A DNA stretch of 64,000 bases from G963674665 sp964609625 (GTDB lineage Bacteria; Desulfobacterota; Desulfovibrionia; Desulfovibrionales; Desulfovibrionaceae), in assembly GCA_964609625.1 (NCBI GenBank), contig CAZSRS010000009.1:57303-121302 (forward strand), written 5' to 3'. Of this stretch, positions 45,510 through 54,274 are shown in pieces. The position numbers were made by a program, and so were the translations under genes. Numbering within the stretch: position 1 is the first letter of the stretch; each line of letters starts with the position of its first letter. The notes beneath the pieces were generated by a model. It had not been told where the DNA came from, did not search any database, and saw only the letters and a program-made list of their open reading frames with translations.

Positions 45510-47425
45510 GGAGCGGGTTCCTCCGCCGTGGAGTTGTTTTCCCCGTTCTCCGCGCCGCTGTGGAGATACAGGGCCGCCGCGTATGGCGGCAGGGAGAGCA
45601 CTCCCTCCGGACATTGAGGCAGGCTCGCGCCTGGGCCGTTCCAGGCCGTGTCCGTGGATTCCAACGCCTTATTCCAGTCACCTGGAAGCAGGAATGGCGA
45701 GACGTCGCAAGAACAGGCCGACTTCGGATGCAGGTTGAACAGGCATAGGGCGTGTTGCTCCGCATGACTGCGGCGCATGACCAGCACACGCTCATGCTCC
45801 CAGGCCCAGACCAGGGTCCGGGCCTTGTCCCCCAGGCGCAGGGGTGGGAACCGTCGGCGCAGCTGGATGCAGCGGGCGTGGAAGGTCAGCAGCTCCTTGT
45901 GGCCCGGCTTCGCGGTCTTGCCCCAGTTCAGGAGCGAGCGTTGGAAGGTTCGCACGTCCCCTGGATCTGGGGGCGCTCCCTGCCAAGCGAAGCTCTTGAA
46001 CTCCTGACGCCGCCCCTTGCGTACCGCCTTGGCCAACCGCTGGTCGTGGTGGGAGATGAAATAGAGAAATGGCGCGTTCTCGCCGTATTCCTCGCCCATG
46101 AACAGCAGCGGCGTGCCCGGAGCGAAGAGTAGCAGGGCCGCGGCGGTCTTCAGTGCCTCGAGGGGCAGCAGGGCGGCTAGGCGCTCCCCGTGCATCCGGT
46201 TGCCCACCTGGTCGTGGTTCTGGAGGCAGAAGACATGGGCCTGGGCCGGGACCAGGGCCGCGCGGGCGCCGTGGCCGCGCTGCCGGAATGCCGAGTACTC
46301 TCCCTGGTAGGCGAAGCCGTGGCGCAGGCCGCGCGCCAGATGCTCCATGGTGCCGTAGTCCATGTAGTAGCCGTTCCGCTCTCCCGTGAGCAGGGCGTGC
46401 ACGCTGTGGTGGAAGTCGTCGCTCCAGACCGCGTCCAGACCCATGCCGCCGCTGCAGCGCGGCAGTACCAGCCTGGGGTCGTTGCGCTCGTTCTCGGCCA
46501 TGAGCAGCACCCGCCGGCTCGAGGAGCGCTCGAAGGAGCGGCAGCGCTGGGCCAGTTCCTCCAGGAAATGCACCGGCCGCTGGTCGAAAATGGCGTGGGT
46601 GGCGTCCAGGCGCAGACCGTCCAGGCGATAGTTCTCCAGCCAGTGCAGGGCGTTCTGGATGAAGTACTCGCGCACTTGGTCGCTTTGGGGGCCGTCGAAG
46701 TTCACGGCCTGGCCCCAGGGTGTGCGGTAGGCGTCGGTGAAATAGGGGGCGAAATCCCGCAAATAATTGCCCTCCGGCCCGAGGTGGTTGTAAACCACGT
46801 CCAGGAGCACGGCCAGCCCGTGCAGATGGCAGGCGTCCACGAAGCGCTTCAGGCCGGTCGGTCCGCCGTAGCTATGCTGCACGGCAAAGGGTTGGACCCC
46901 GTCATAGCCCCAGTTGCGCGTGCCGGGGAATTGGGCCACGGGCATCAGTTCCACGGCGTTGACGCCCAGGGCCGTCAGGTGGTCCAGGCGACCACTGGCC
47001 GCGTCGAAGGTACCTTCAGGAGTGAACGCCCCCACGTGCAGTTCGTAGAGCACCAGCTCTTCCAGAGGGGGCGGGATGAACAGCGGCGCCTGCCAGACAT
47101 GGGCGCGATGATCCACCAGGGCCGAGGGACCGTGCACGTCGGGTAGGATGTCTGGGAGGACGCCAACCTCTCCGTTCGCCGTGGGTCCTGGCTGATGGTG
47201 CGAGGCCGGGTCGGGCCTGGCGGTTTCACCGTTGAGCAGGAACCAATAGCGCTGCCCGGCCCGCGCCGCATCCACCCGCAGGTGAAAGTAGCCGTGGGCG
47301 TGGCGTTGCATGGGCAGGAGGCGCGGCTTTGGATCCAGCAGCTGGAGCTGAATCGTCTCGCAACGCGGTGCCCAGACCGTGAAGGCAAAGCCGTTGGTTT
47401 CCAATGGGCGTGGGCCGATGTGCAT
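45506..47425 (-). CDS. treZ: Malto-oligosyltrehalose trehalohydrolase
   Basis: This is a 639-residue GH13 enzyme that cuts trehalose from maltooligosyl-trehalose. It has an N-terminal beta-sandwich (FTVWAPRCETIQLQL), then ELHVGAFTPEGTFDAA, GVNAVELMPVAQFPG, DVVYNHLGPEGNYL, DGLRLDATHAIFD with the nucleophile, LLMAENERND with the acid/base, and FLQNHDQVGNR-type CLQNHDQVGNRMHG. The ATG at 47425 has AGGAGGAG upstream. It is the first gene of the operon. No glycogen synthesis gene is in the window, so the glucan source lies elsewhere. Confidence 0.95.
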   Translation of the reverse strand: MHIGPRPLETNGFAFTVWAPRCETIQLQLLDPKPRLLPMQRHAHGYFHLRVDAARAGQRYWFLLNGETARPDPASHHQPGPTANGEVGVLPDILPDVHGPSALVDHRAHVWQAPLFIPPPLEELVLYELHVGAFTPEGTFDAASGRLDHLTALGVNAVELMPVAQFPGTRNWGYDGVQPFAVQHSYGGPTGLKRFVDACHLHGLAVLLDVVYNHLGPEGNYLRDFAPYFTDAYRTPWGQAVNFDGPQSDQVREYFIQNALHWLENYRLDGLRLDATHAIFDQRPVHFLEELAQRCRSFERSSSRRVLLMAENERNDPRLVLPRCSGGMGLDAVWSDDFHHSVHALLTGERNGYYMDYGTMEHLARGLRHGFAYQGEYSAFRQRGHGARAALVPAQAHVFCLQNHDQVGNRMHGERLAALLPLEALKTAAALLLFAPGTPLLFMGEEYGENAPFLYFISHHDQRLAKAVRKGRRQEFKSFAWQGAPPDPGDVRTFQRSLLNWGKTAKPGHKELLTFHARCIQLRRRFPPLRLGDKARTLVWAWEHERVLVMRRSHAEQHALCLFNLHPKSACSCDVSPFLLPGDWNKALESTDTAWNGPGASLPQCPEGVLSLPPYAAALYLHSGAENGENNSTAEEPAP

Positions 47426-47581
47426 GAACGCGCTCCTCCTGGCCGCGACGCTGGGGGGTAGCCCCCTGACGCAGGACTTGGCCATGGGATAGCACAGCTT
47501 GCTGCAAATGGTAACCCGGCACGTGGGGCAATGACGCTGTCAATGCAGCCGCCGGAAATGCCGGAAAGCGGTGCGGTTTGC

Positions 47582-48322
47582 TCAGGAGACGGGCACCAAG
47601 GGGAGGCGTGCCCCCAGATCGATGCCGGCCTCGGATATCCGCGCCACGTAGGGCCAGACCTGGACCCCGGCGGCCACGGCCCGCAGGAACAGGTCAGCGT
47701 AATCCGGGTCGATGACCGTGGCGGGCGCGAAGCAGGAGGCATCGGGCCGTTGGATCAGGAAGAACAGCGCCGCTGTCAGCCCCTGCCCGGCCAGCCGGGT
47801 CAGTTCACGCAGGTGTTTGCGCCCCCTTTCGGTGGGGGCGTCCGGGAACAGGGCCACACCGTCCTCCACCAGGGTAACGTTCTTGGCCTCGATCCAGACC
47901 TCTCCAGCCGGCCCCGAGGCCAGGGCGTCGAGCCGGCTCTCGCCGACGGTCGCCTCGCGTCGCAGGGAGTCGCGGCCGGCCAGCTCGGGCAGGCGCCCCG
48001 CGCTCCAGGCAGCCTGGAGCATGCGGTTGGGTGTGGCGGTGTTCACACCGGTCCAGAAGCCGGGGCCTTGGCCGTCCCAACTGCGGAAGTCCGGAAACCG
48101 CGCGAGTTCCAGGGTAAAGGGCAGCTTGCGCCCCTGGGTCTGGGCAGGGGAGAGCAGCACGGCATGGCCGGGGCGCAACAGTCCGAGCATGGAGCCCGTG
48201 TTGTTGGTGTGCGCGGCCGTCGGTGTTCCGTCCAACTCAACGTGCACGGTGAAGCGTTTTTCGCGGCCGAGAAAGCGTGCCTTGCGGCAACCGGGCGGGA
48301 ACACCAGCAAGGGTGTGCTCAT
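47582..48322 (-). CDS. sfsA: DNA/RNA nuclease SfsA family protein
   Basis: This 246-residue protein matches SfsA. It has an OB-like N terminus (FLGREKRFTVHVEL, then HTNNTGSMLGLL) and a nuclease-like core (GVNTATPNRM, ESRLDAL, WIEAKNVTLVEDG, FPDAPTERGRKHLREL). SfsA was named for a sugar-fermentation phenotype in E. coli and has a restriction-nuclease-like fold; its role remains unclear. The ATG overlaps the stop of mqnD (ATGA), so it rides on the mqnD transcript. A longer frame to 48604 is an extension without homology. Confidence 0.93.
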   Translation of the reverse strand: MSTPLLVFPPGCRKARFLGREKRFTVHVELDGTPTAAHTNNTGSMLGLLRPGHAVLLSPAQTQGRKLPFTLELARFPDFRSWDGQGPGFWTGVNTATPNRMLQAAWSAGRLPELAGRDSLRREATVGESRLDALASGPAGEVWIEAKNVTLVEDGVALFPDAPTERGRKHLRELTRLAGQGLTAALFFLIQRPDASCFAPATVIDPDYADLFLRAVAAGVQVWPYVARISEAGIDLGARLPLVPVS

Positions 48323-49107
48323 GGATTGACCTCGCCGACGAGGCAGTCCAGGGCGCGGCGCCCCTCGACGCCCATGTCCAGGGAGAGGGGTGTGACATAG
48401 GTCTCGATGTGGCGTTGGATGGTCGCGGGATCCAGCTCCTGGGCCAAGGAGGCGATCCAGGCGGCGGAGGCCTCTGGGTGGGCGCGGGCGTACTCCAGGC
48501 TCAGGACCACACCGCGCTCCACGGCGGCGATGAAGGTCGGTTCCAGATCGCGGCGCGCCACGATGATTCCCAGGGGGATGGGCAGGCCCGTGGCGCGCTC
48601 CCACCAGGCGCCGAGATCCAGCACCAGTTCCAGGCCGTGCTGCCGGAACACGAAGCGCCCCTCATGGATCAGGACCCCTGCGTCCACCTCGCCGGCCGCC
48701 AGGGCGGGCATGATCCTGTCGAAGCGCATGGCCACGCTTTCGCCGGGAAAGCCGCCGTGACGCTCCAGCAGGAGCGCGGCCGTGGTGTTTTCGCCGGGAA
48801 TGGCGATGCGCTGGAAGGTATCCACGCCGGGGCGCGCCACGAGCACAGGGCCGCAGCCGAAGCCCAGGGCCGCGCCGCTGGCGAGCAGGGCGTAATCGCC
48901 GCGCACTTGGCGCCAGGCCGCGGCGGAGATCTTGCAGACGTCCACCTCCGTGCGCATGGCCTGGCGGTTCAGCTCCTCCACGTCGGCCAGACGGAGTTCC
49001 GGACGACGCTCCTCGAAGCCGGGGCAGGCGACCAACCCATGCACCAGGGCGTGGAAGATGAAGGTATCGTTGGGGCAGGTGGAGATGGCGAGGCCGTAGG
49101 TTTTCAT
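48319..49107 (-). CDS. mqnD: 1,4-dihydroxy-6-naphthoate synthase
   Basis: This is a 262-residue MqnD that cleaves cyclic dehypoxanthinyl futalosine to 1,4-dihydroxy-6-naphthoate, the fourth ring step of the futalosine menaquinone route. Recognisable elements are ISTCPNDTFIFHALVHG, KISAAAW, GFGCGPVLVA, IPGENTTAALLL, GVLIHEGRF and LPIPLGIIVARR. The ATG at 49107 has GGAA upstream and matches the expected N terminus; an earlier frame start at 49143 adds an unrelated leader. It is transcribed away from the other mqn genes, with 328 bases between it and tetR. sfsA follows with a four-base overlap. Confidence 0.94.
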   Translation of the reverse strand: MKTYGLAISTCPNDTFIFHALVHGLVACPGFEERRPELRLADVEELNRQAMRTEVDVCKISAAAWRQVRGDYALLASGAALGFGCGPVLVARPGVDTFQRIAIPGENTTAALLLERHGGFPGESVAMRFDRIMPALAAGEVDAGVLIHEGRFVFRQHGLELVLDLGAWWERATGLPIPLGIIVARRDLEPTFIAAVERGVVLSLEYARAHPEASAAWIASLAQELDPATIQRHIETYVTPLSLDMGVEGRRALDCLVGEVNP

Positions 49108-49435
49108 GGCGGATTCCGATGTGCGCGTTGTCTTGAGTAACACAGTTACAGAGAGTGTCTCCGAGAAGGCTGGCTGACTTGAGAATTTACGTCATGCGCT
49201 ACGGAACCGTGCCCGAATCCATACTCTTTCGTACCATGGCCCCGCAAGGGGCGTATCCGAATGGAGCCTGGTCCACCGGGCCAGGTCCGGCGAAACCAGG
49301 CTTTCGTAAGGTTTGACAATCTAGGGTGTTCCAGGCTACTGCTCACGCACCAAATGACCACCTGGTCACTCGCCCATGCGGTGAAAAAAGTCAAGACCAC
49401 TACTGCACGGAAACCACGCATCCACAGGACATACC
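49108..49435. other. Divergent mqnD/tetR control region
   Basis: No gene is present. About 30 bases upstream of mqnD there is a perfect palindrome, GTAAC-ACA-GTTAC (49137-49149). A hairpin with a GCAA tetraloop (GCCCC-GCAA-GGGGC) lies at 49239-49252. Another, CCTGG-N9-CCAGG, is near 49267-49285. The right part holds the tetR promoter and operator listed separately. The structures on the mqnD side could form a leader of roughly 150-200 bases. Confidence 0.5.
49313..49368 (+). promoter_or_regulatory. tetR-mqn promoter and palindromic operator
   Basis: TTGACA (49313-49318) is followed about 18 bases later by a weak -10 (TACTGC, near 49337). Just downstream lies the palindrome TGACCA-CC-TGGTCA (49355-49368), the size and symmetry of a TetR-type operator, where a bound repressor would block initial transcription. 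The tetR ATG is at 49436. Confidence 0.5.
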
Positions 49436-50065
49436 ATGGCTCCCACCGAGACATTTCGCAACCTGCCCAAGGCCAAGCGCCTGCGAGTGCTTGAGGCCGC
49501 GGAGCGCGAGTTCGCCGAACAGGGGTTCGCCGGCGCGAGCATGAACCGCCTGGCCGCTGGCCTGGGCATCGCCAAGGGCTCCCTGTTCAAGTACTTCGGC
49601 AGCAAGGAGGGCTGCTTCCGGGCCGTGTTCGACCAGGGCGTGGCCGACTTCGCCCGCTGCATGCGCGCGGCCAGGGCCGACGCCCTGGAACACGAACCCT
49701 TCCTGCTCCGCTTGGAGCGCCTGGTGCTCGCGGCCCTGCTCTTTGTGGCGGAAAACCCGGACATCTACCGCATCTACCTCAAGATGCGCGTGCAGGAGGA
49801 CTTCCCCCTGCGCACCGACGTGCTGCACGAGGTGCGCGCCAATGTGCACAGGCTCCTGGCTCCCCTGCTCGTCGCGGCCAGGGACAGGGGCGAACTGCGC
49901 CCGGACCTGGACGTGGACACGGCCGTGTTCGTGCTCGACGCGGTGCTCGACCGCTTTCTCCAGGAGCATGCCTTCCCGCCTGGGGCTGGCACTGATCCTG
50001 AAGAGGAGTTCCACAAGCTGATCACCCTGTTGCGCCGAGGTCTGGGCGCGGAGGAACAGTCATGA
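49436..50065 (+). CDS. TetR family regulator heading the mqn operon
   Basis: This is a 209-residue protein with an N-terminal TetR helix-turn-helix (RVLEAAEREFAEQGFAG, then ASMNRLAAGLGIAKGSLFKYFGSKEG). The helical ligand domain (residues 60-205) is of no named subfamily I recognise. It overlaps mqnE by four bases (ATGA) and sits first in the mqnE-C-A-X-B transcript, so it is positioned to control menaquinone synthesis and itself. The palindrome at 49355-49368 is the candidate operator. The effector ligand could be a pathway intermediate or quinone, which is inference. Confidence 0.9.
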   Translation: MAPTETFRNLPKAKRLRVLEAAEREFAEQGFAGASMNRLAAGLGIAKGSLFKYFGSKEGCFRAVFDQGVADFARCMRAARADALEHEPFLLRLERLVLAALLFVAENPDIYRIYLKMRVQEDFPLRTDVLHEVRANVHRLLAPLLVAARDRGELRPDLDVDTAVFVLDAVLDRFLQEHAFPPGAGTDPEEEFHKLITLLRRGLGAEEQS

Positions 50066-51189
50066 ATCCCGACGTCTGCAAGGCGGCCGGCCTGGGCCGC
50101 ATCCACGAACAGGTCCTGGCCGGTGAGCGCCTGAGCCTGGAGCAGGGGGAGCAACTCTTCGCCACCCCGGATGTCCACGCACTCTTCGGCCTGGCCCATC
50201 TGGCCCGCACCCTGCGGCACGGCAATGTCGTGCACTACGTGCGCAACCGCCACATCAACTACACCAACATCTGCGTGCAGCACTGCCGGTTCTGCGCCTT
50301 TCACCGTCGCGAAGGCGAGCCCGGCGCCTTCACCCTGGGCATTGAGGATGTGCTGCAGCGGTTGAGCGCGCCCGAGGCCCGAGGCATCGACGAGGTGCAC
50401 ATCGTGGGCGGCTGCCACCCCCACCTGGGCCTGAGCTTTTTCGAGGAACTGCTGCGCCGCGTGGGATGGGCCTTTCCCAGGCTGGTGCTCAAGGGTTTCA
50501 CCATGGTGGAGATCGCCCATTTCGCGACTCTGGAGGACATCTCCGAGGAGCGGGTCTTGCGTCGGCTCCAGGCCGCCGGGCTGGCCATGCTTCCGGGCGG
50601 CGGGGCAGAGATCTTTGACATGGAATTGCGGCGTCGGTTGTGCCCGAACAAGATCACCGGACGGGAGTGGCTGCGCATCGCCGGTCTGGGCCACGACCTG
50701 GGGTTGAAAAGCAACTGCACCATGCTCTTCGGCCACCTGGAGAACCATCGCCACAGGCTGGAGCACCTGGACGCCCTGCGCCGACAGCAGGACGCCAGCC
50801 AGGGCTTTGTCTGCTTCATTCCCCTGCCCTACCTGCACGGGGGCAACCCCCTGAGCAGGGAAATCCCCGCGATACCGGCCGGGGCGCGCGGCCTGGACGA
50901 ACTGAGGACCATCGCCGTGAGCCGGCTGCTGTTGGACAACATCCCCCACGTCAAGGCCTACTGGGTCATGCTCGGCCTGAAGCAGGCGCTCGCGGCCCTG
51001 CACTGCGGTGCCGACGACCTGGACGGCACCATCATCGAGGAGCATATCGGCCACATGGCCGGCGCGGACAGCGAACAGGCCCTGACAGAGCCCGAGCTGA
51101 CAGCGGCCATCCGGGGCTCGGGCTTCGTGCCCGTGCGCCGCGACGGCCTGTTCCGGCCGCTTCCGGCAGCGGAGGTGGGTCATGCCTGA
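50062..51189 (+). CDS. mqnE: Aminodeoxyfutalosine synthase (radical SAM)
   Basis: This is a 375-residue radical SAM enzyme that adds the enolpyruvyl product of MqnA to SAM, giving aminodeoxyfutalosine. The cluster motif is CVQHCRFCAF, preceded by VVHYVRNRHINYTNI. Further motifs are EVHIVGGCHPHLG, KGFTMVEIAHFA and LPGGGAEIFD. MqnE and MqnC are paralogues. This one is assigned MqnE by the KGFTMVEI segment and the NCTMLFGHLENHRHRLEHL region. It overlaps tetR upstream and mqnC downstream. Confidence 0.93.
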   Translation: MNPDVCKAAGLGRIHEQVLAGERLSLEQGEQLFATPDVHALFGLAHLARTLRHGNVVHYVRNRHINYTNICVQHCRFCAFHRREGEPGAFTLGIEDVLQRLSAPEARGIDEVHIVGGCHPHLGLSFFEELLRRVGWAFPRLVLKGFTMVEIAHFATLEDISEERVLRRLQAAGLAMLPGGGAEIFDMELRRRLCPNKITGREWLRIAGLGHDLGLKSNCTMLFGHLENHRHRLEHLDALRRQQDASQGFVCFIPLPYLHGGNPLSREIPAIPAGARGLDELRTIAVSRLLLDNIPHVKAYWVMLGLKQALAALHCGADDLDGTIIEEHIGHMAGADSEQALTEPELTAAIRGSGFVPVRRDGLFRPLPAAEVGHA

Positions 51190-52216
51190 GACACGACTGT
51201 CTTTCGACCAGGCCCTGAGGCTGTACCGCGAGGCGGACCCGCACGAGTTGGGGCGCATGGCCCATGCCCTGCGACTGCGTAAAACGCCCCAGGACTTGGT
51301 GAGCTATGTGGTGGACCGCAACATCAACTACACGGACATCTGCGTCTGCGGTTGCCGCTTCTGCGCCTTCTACAAGACGCCGGGCTCGGGTCGGGGCACG
51401 GTGCTTGGCTTCGACGAGCTGGGCCGCAAGATCGAGGAGACCCTGGCCCTGGGGGGGCGTCAGATTCTGCTCCAGGGCGGCTGCCACCCGGACCTGCGAT
51501 TGGAGTTCTACGAGGACATGTTGCGCTTCATCGGGGAGCGCTATCCCGAGGTGCACGCCCACGCCTTTTCGCCGCCCGAGATCGCGCACATCGCGGCCCT
51601 CGAGGGACTGAGCTTCGGCCAGGTCATCGCCAGGCTCAAGGCCGCGGGCCTGCGCTCCATCCCGGGAGGTGGCGCCGAGATCCTGGTGGATCGCGTGCGC
51701 CGCAAGGTCTCCCCGGCCAAGTGCTCGGCCGGCGACTGGCTGGAGGTCATGCGTCAGGCACACATGCAGGGGCTGCGCACCACCGCCACCATGATGTTCG
51801 GCCACGAGGAGACCGTGGAGGAGCGATTGGAGCATCTCTTTGCCCTGCGCGACCTGCAAGACGAGACCGGCGGTTTCACGGCCTTCATCCCCTGGGCCTT
51901 CCAGCCGGGGAACACCGCCATGGAACGGCCGCCCGAGCCCCCGGGCGTGTATCTGCGCGTGCTGGCCATGAGCCGGCTGGTGCTGGACAACTTCGACAAC
52001 ATCCAGGCATCCTGGGTGACCATGGGCGCCAAGGTGGCCCAGTTGGCCCTGTTCTGGGGCGCCAACGACTTCGGCTCCACCATGATCGAGGAAAACGTGG
52101 TGGCCGCGGCCGGGGTGCACTTTCGCATGACCGAGGACGAACTGCGGGCCATAGCCGCGGCCGCGGGATTCACTCCCCGGCGCAGGCGCATGGACTATAC
52201 CCTGCTGGAGGCCTGA
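51182..52216 (+). CDS. mqnC: Cyclic dehypoxanthinyl futalosine synthase (radical SAM)
   Basis: This 344-residue radical SAM enzyme closes the second ring on dehypoxanthinyl futalosine. The cluster motif is CVCGCRFCAF, after VVDRNINYTDI. It has LLQGGCHPDLRLEFYEDM, HAFSPPEIAHIA, IPGGGAEILVDRVR and TTATMMFGHEETVEERLEHL. Its start overlaps the end of mqnE by eight bases. All residues expected for activity are visible. MqnD, its downstream partner in the pathway, is on the divergent transcript. Confidence 0.94.
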   Translation: MPETRLSFDQALRLYREADPHELGRMAHALRLRKTPQDLVSYVVDRNINYTDICVCGCRFCAFYKTPGSGRGTVLGFDELGRKIEETLALGGRQILLQGGCHPDLRLEFYEDMLRFIGERYPEVHAHAFSPPEIAHIAALEGLSFGQVIARLKAAGLRSIPGGGAEILVDRVRRKVSPAKCSAGDWLEVMRQAHMQGLRTTATMMFGHEETVEERLEHLFALRDLQDETGGFTAFIPWAFQPGNTAMERPPEPPGVYLRVLAMSRLVLDNFDNIQASWVTMGAKVAQLALFWGANDFGSTMIEENVVAAAGVHFRMTEDELRAIAAAAGFTPRRRRMDYTLLEA

Positions 52217-52218
52217 GC

Positions 52219-53094
52219 ATGGAGGACCTGTTCTTCGGGCTGCCCGGTGCCGGATTCCGGCTCGGGCGCATCGCCTATCGCAACGTGCTGCCCATCTACC
52301 ACCCTCTGGAGCAGCGCATCCTGGCCAACGGCTGCCTCCTGGAGTACGGCCCGCCGGCTGCGCTGAATCTGCGTCTGCGCGCCGGAGAGTTGGACGCCGC
52401 GTCGATCTCTTCCATCGAATACGCCCGCAACCCAGGGCGCTACCTGCTCGTGCCAGATCTGGCCATCGGCTGCCACGGCCCGGTACAGAGCGTGCTGCTG
52501 CTCAGCCGCGTGCCCCTGCCCGAGCTGGCAGGGGAGCGGATCCTGGTCAGCGCGGAGACCCACACCTCGGCCATGCTGCTCAAGCTCCTGCTACGGGAGC
52601 ACTGGCGGATCGACGCCCAATTGCACGCCGGCAACGGAAACGCCACCAGTTGCCTGCTGCAAACGCCCCCCCCGCGAGCGCTGCTGGCCATCGGCGACGA
52701 GGCCTTGCTCCTGCGGCGTTCCGAGGTCTTCCCGGTGCGGGTGGACCTGGGCGAGGTCTGGCGTGATTGGACCGGACTGCCCTTTGTTTTCGGGGTTTGG
52801 GCACTGCGTCGGGAGATGGTGGAGCGCTCTCCGGAAGCGGTGGCTAGGCTTTGCACCCTGCTGCAAACCGCCAAGAGGTGGGGGCGTGATAACCTGGAAC
52901 GGCTGCTGCCCCTTGCTGGAAAGGGTTTTGAGCTGGGCCTGTCGGAATTACGCGACTATTTTTTAGGATTATGCTACGACCTGGAACTGGAGCAAGAACA
53001 AGGGCTCAGGAGCTTTTTCCAGGCCCTGGCCGGAAGCGGACTGCTGGAAAGAGCGCCGGAATTACGCTACGCTCCGGACATGAACACTCTATAA
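52219..53094 (+). CDS. mqnA: Chorismate dehydratase
   Basis: This 291-residue MqnA removes water from chorismate to give 3-enolpyruvylbenzoate, the first step of the futalosine pathway. It has a periplasmic-binding-like fold without a signal peptide: RLGRIAYRNVLPIY, LDAASISSIEYARNPG, LAIGCHGPVQSVLLLS, VSAETHTSAMLLKLLL and IGDEALLL. The start is two bases after the mqnC stop. A longer reading frame from 51352 lies out of phase over mqnC and is not used. Confidence 0.93.
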   Translation: MEDLFFGLPGAGFRLGRIAYRNVLPIYHPLEQRILANGCLLEYGPPAALNLRLRAGELDAASISSIEYARNPGRYLLVPDLAIGCHGPVQSVLLLSRVPLPELAGERILVSAETHTSAMLLKLLLREHWRIDAQLHAGNGNATSCLLQTPPPRALLAIGDEALLLRRSEVFPVRVDLGEVWRDWTGLPFVFGVWALRREMVERSPEAVARLCTLLQTAKRWGRDNLERLLPLAGKGFELGLSELRDYFLGLCYDLELEQEQGLRSFFQALAGSGLLERAPELRYAPDMNTL

Positions 53095-53117
53095 ACCCTG
53101 CCGTGAAGGCGGAGAGC

Positions 53118-54260
53118 ATGTCTGCTTATCAAGGGATCCGCGCCAGACGTATCGTACCCGCGCCCGGGCACATGGTCGAGGATGGACTGTTGGTGGTGCG
53201 CGAGGGCATGGTCTCCGCCCTGGGCCCCTGGAGGGAACTCAAGACCTGGTATTCCGGGCCGGTGCTGGATGTGCCGGGGACCGTGGTGCCGGCGCCCATC
53301 AATTGCCACACACACCTGGAGTGCAGCCATCTGCGGGGAGCCACCACTCTTGGTCGGGGGTTCACGGCCTGGGTGCGCAGCCTGCTGGGCAATGATCTGT
53401 TTGGATGCACTCCGGCGGACCTGGACAGCGCGGTGGGGGAGATGCGGGATTGCGGCACCGGACTGGCCGCCGACGTCTGCAGCCGCAAACCCCGGGATGT
53501 GACCGCCGCCATGCGCAGGGGCGGGGTGGGGCTGCTGCTCCAGGCCGAGGCCATGGGTTTTACGGCCCCACGCTTCAAAGACTTTGTACTGCCGGAGGAA
53601 TTTCACTCCCTGATGACAGAAGGGCTGGCCGACGTGGCCGCGGCTGGGCATGCGCTGTATTCCACGCATCCGGTACAGCTGCAGGAGGCGCGTGCCTGGA
53701 GTCTGGCGCAGGGGCGCCCCTTTTCCCTGCATCTTGCCGAACACCCGGAAGAGGTGGAGCTTCTGAACACTGGAGGAGGGGAACTCGCGGAGCTGTTGCG
53801 CGAGAGGATTCTGCCCAAGAAATATCGCCATCCAGGTCTGAGTCCGGTGCGCTACGCCCATGTGTTGGGCCTGCTGGGAGCAGGAACCCTGGCCGTGCAC
53901 GCCGTGCATGTGGATCGGGAAGATGTGCGGCTCCTGTCCGAGTCTGGCACGGCGGTCTGCCTCTGCCCGCGCAGCAACGCGGCCATCGGGGTGGGGCGGG
54001 CGCCGGTGGAATTGTTTCTGGATGCCGGGGTGCGGCTCTGCCTGGGCACGGATAGCCTGGCGTCCAACAGCGATCTGAACATCTGGAAGGAACTCCATGC
54101 CCTGCTCGTGCGCACGCCACTGCCCTTTGAACGGGCCTTGGCCATGCTCACCACGGACGCGGCCGCGGTCTTGGGTCTCCAGAACCAATGGGGCAGCCTG
54201 GTCTTTGGCAAGCGGGCGGCCTGGACGGTACTACCGGACTTCATCGAGACCTTGTGCTGA
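53118..54260 (+). CDS. mqnX: Aminodeoxyfutalosine deaminase (amidohydrolase family)
   Basis: This is a 380-residue metal-dependent amidohydrolase. Metal ligands are visible as HTHLE (HxH), HLAEHPEE, AVHAVHVD and LGTDSLASN. It has the deaminase-type CPRSNAAIGVGRAPV loop. In the mqn context the natural role is conversion of aminodeoxyfutalosine to futalosine, the MqnX branch, which then needs the nucleosidase MqnB encoded next. Some bacteria instead use one nucleosidase acting directly on the amino form. The ATG at 53118 has GGCGGAG upstream and lies 23 bases after mqnA. Family membership is clear; substrate is inferred from context. Confidence 0.87.
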   Translation: MSAYQGIRARRIVPAPGHMVEDGLLVVREGMVSALGPWRELKTWYSGPVLDVPGTVVPAPINCHTHLECSHLRGATTLGRGFTAWVRSLLGNDLFGCTPADLDSAVGEMRDCGTGLAADVCSRKPRDVTAAMRRGGVGLLLQAEAMGFTAPRFKDFVLPEEFHSLMTEGLADVAAAGHALYSTHPVQLQEARAWSLAQGRPFSLHLAEHPEEVELLNTGGGELAELLRERILPKKYRHPGLSPVRYAHVLGLLGAGTLAVHAVHVDREDVRLLSESGTAVCLCPRSNAAIGVGRAPVELFLDAGVRLCLGTDSLASNSDLNIWKELHALLVRTPLPFERALAMLTTDAAAVLGLQNQWGSLVFGKRAAWTVLPDFIETLC

Positions 54261-54274
54261 ACCGGGGCGCGGAC

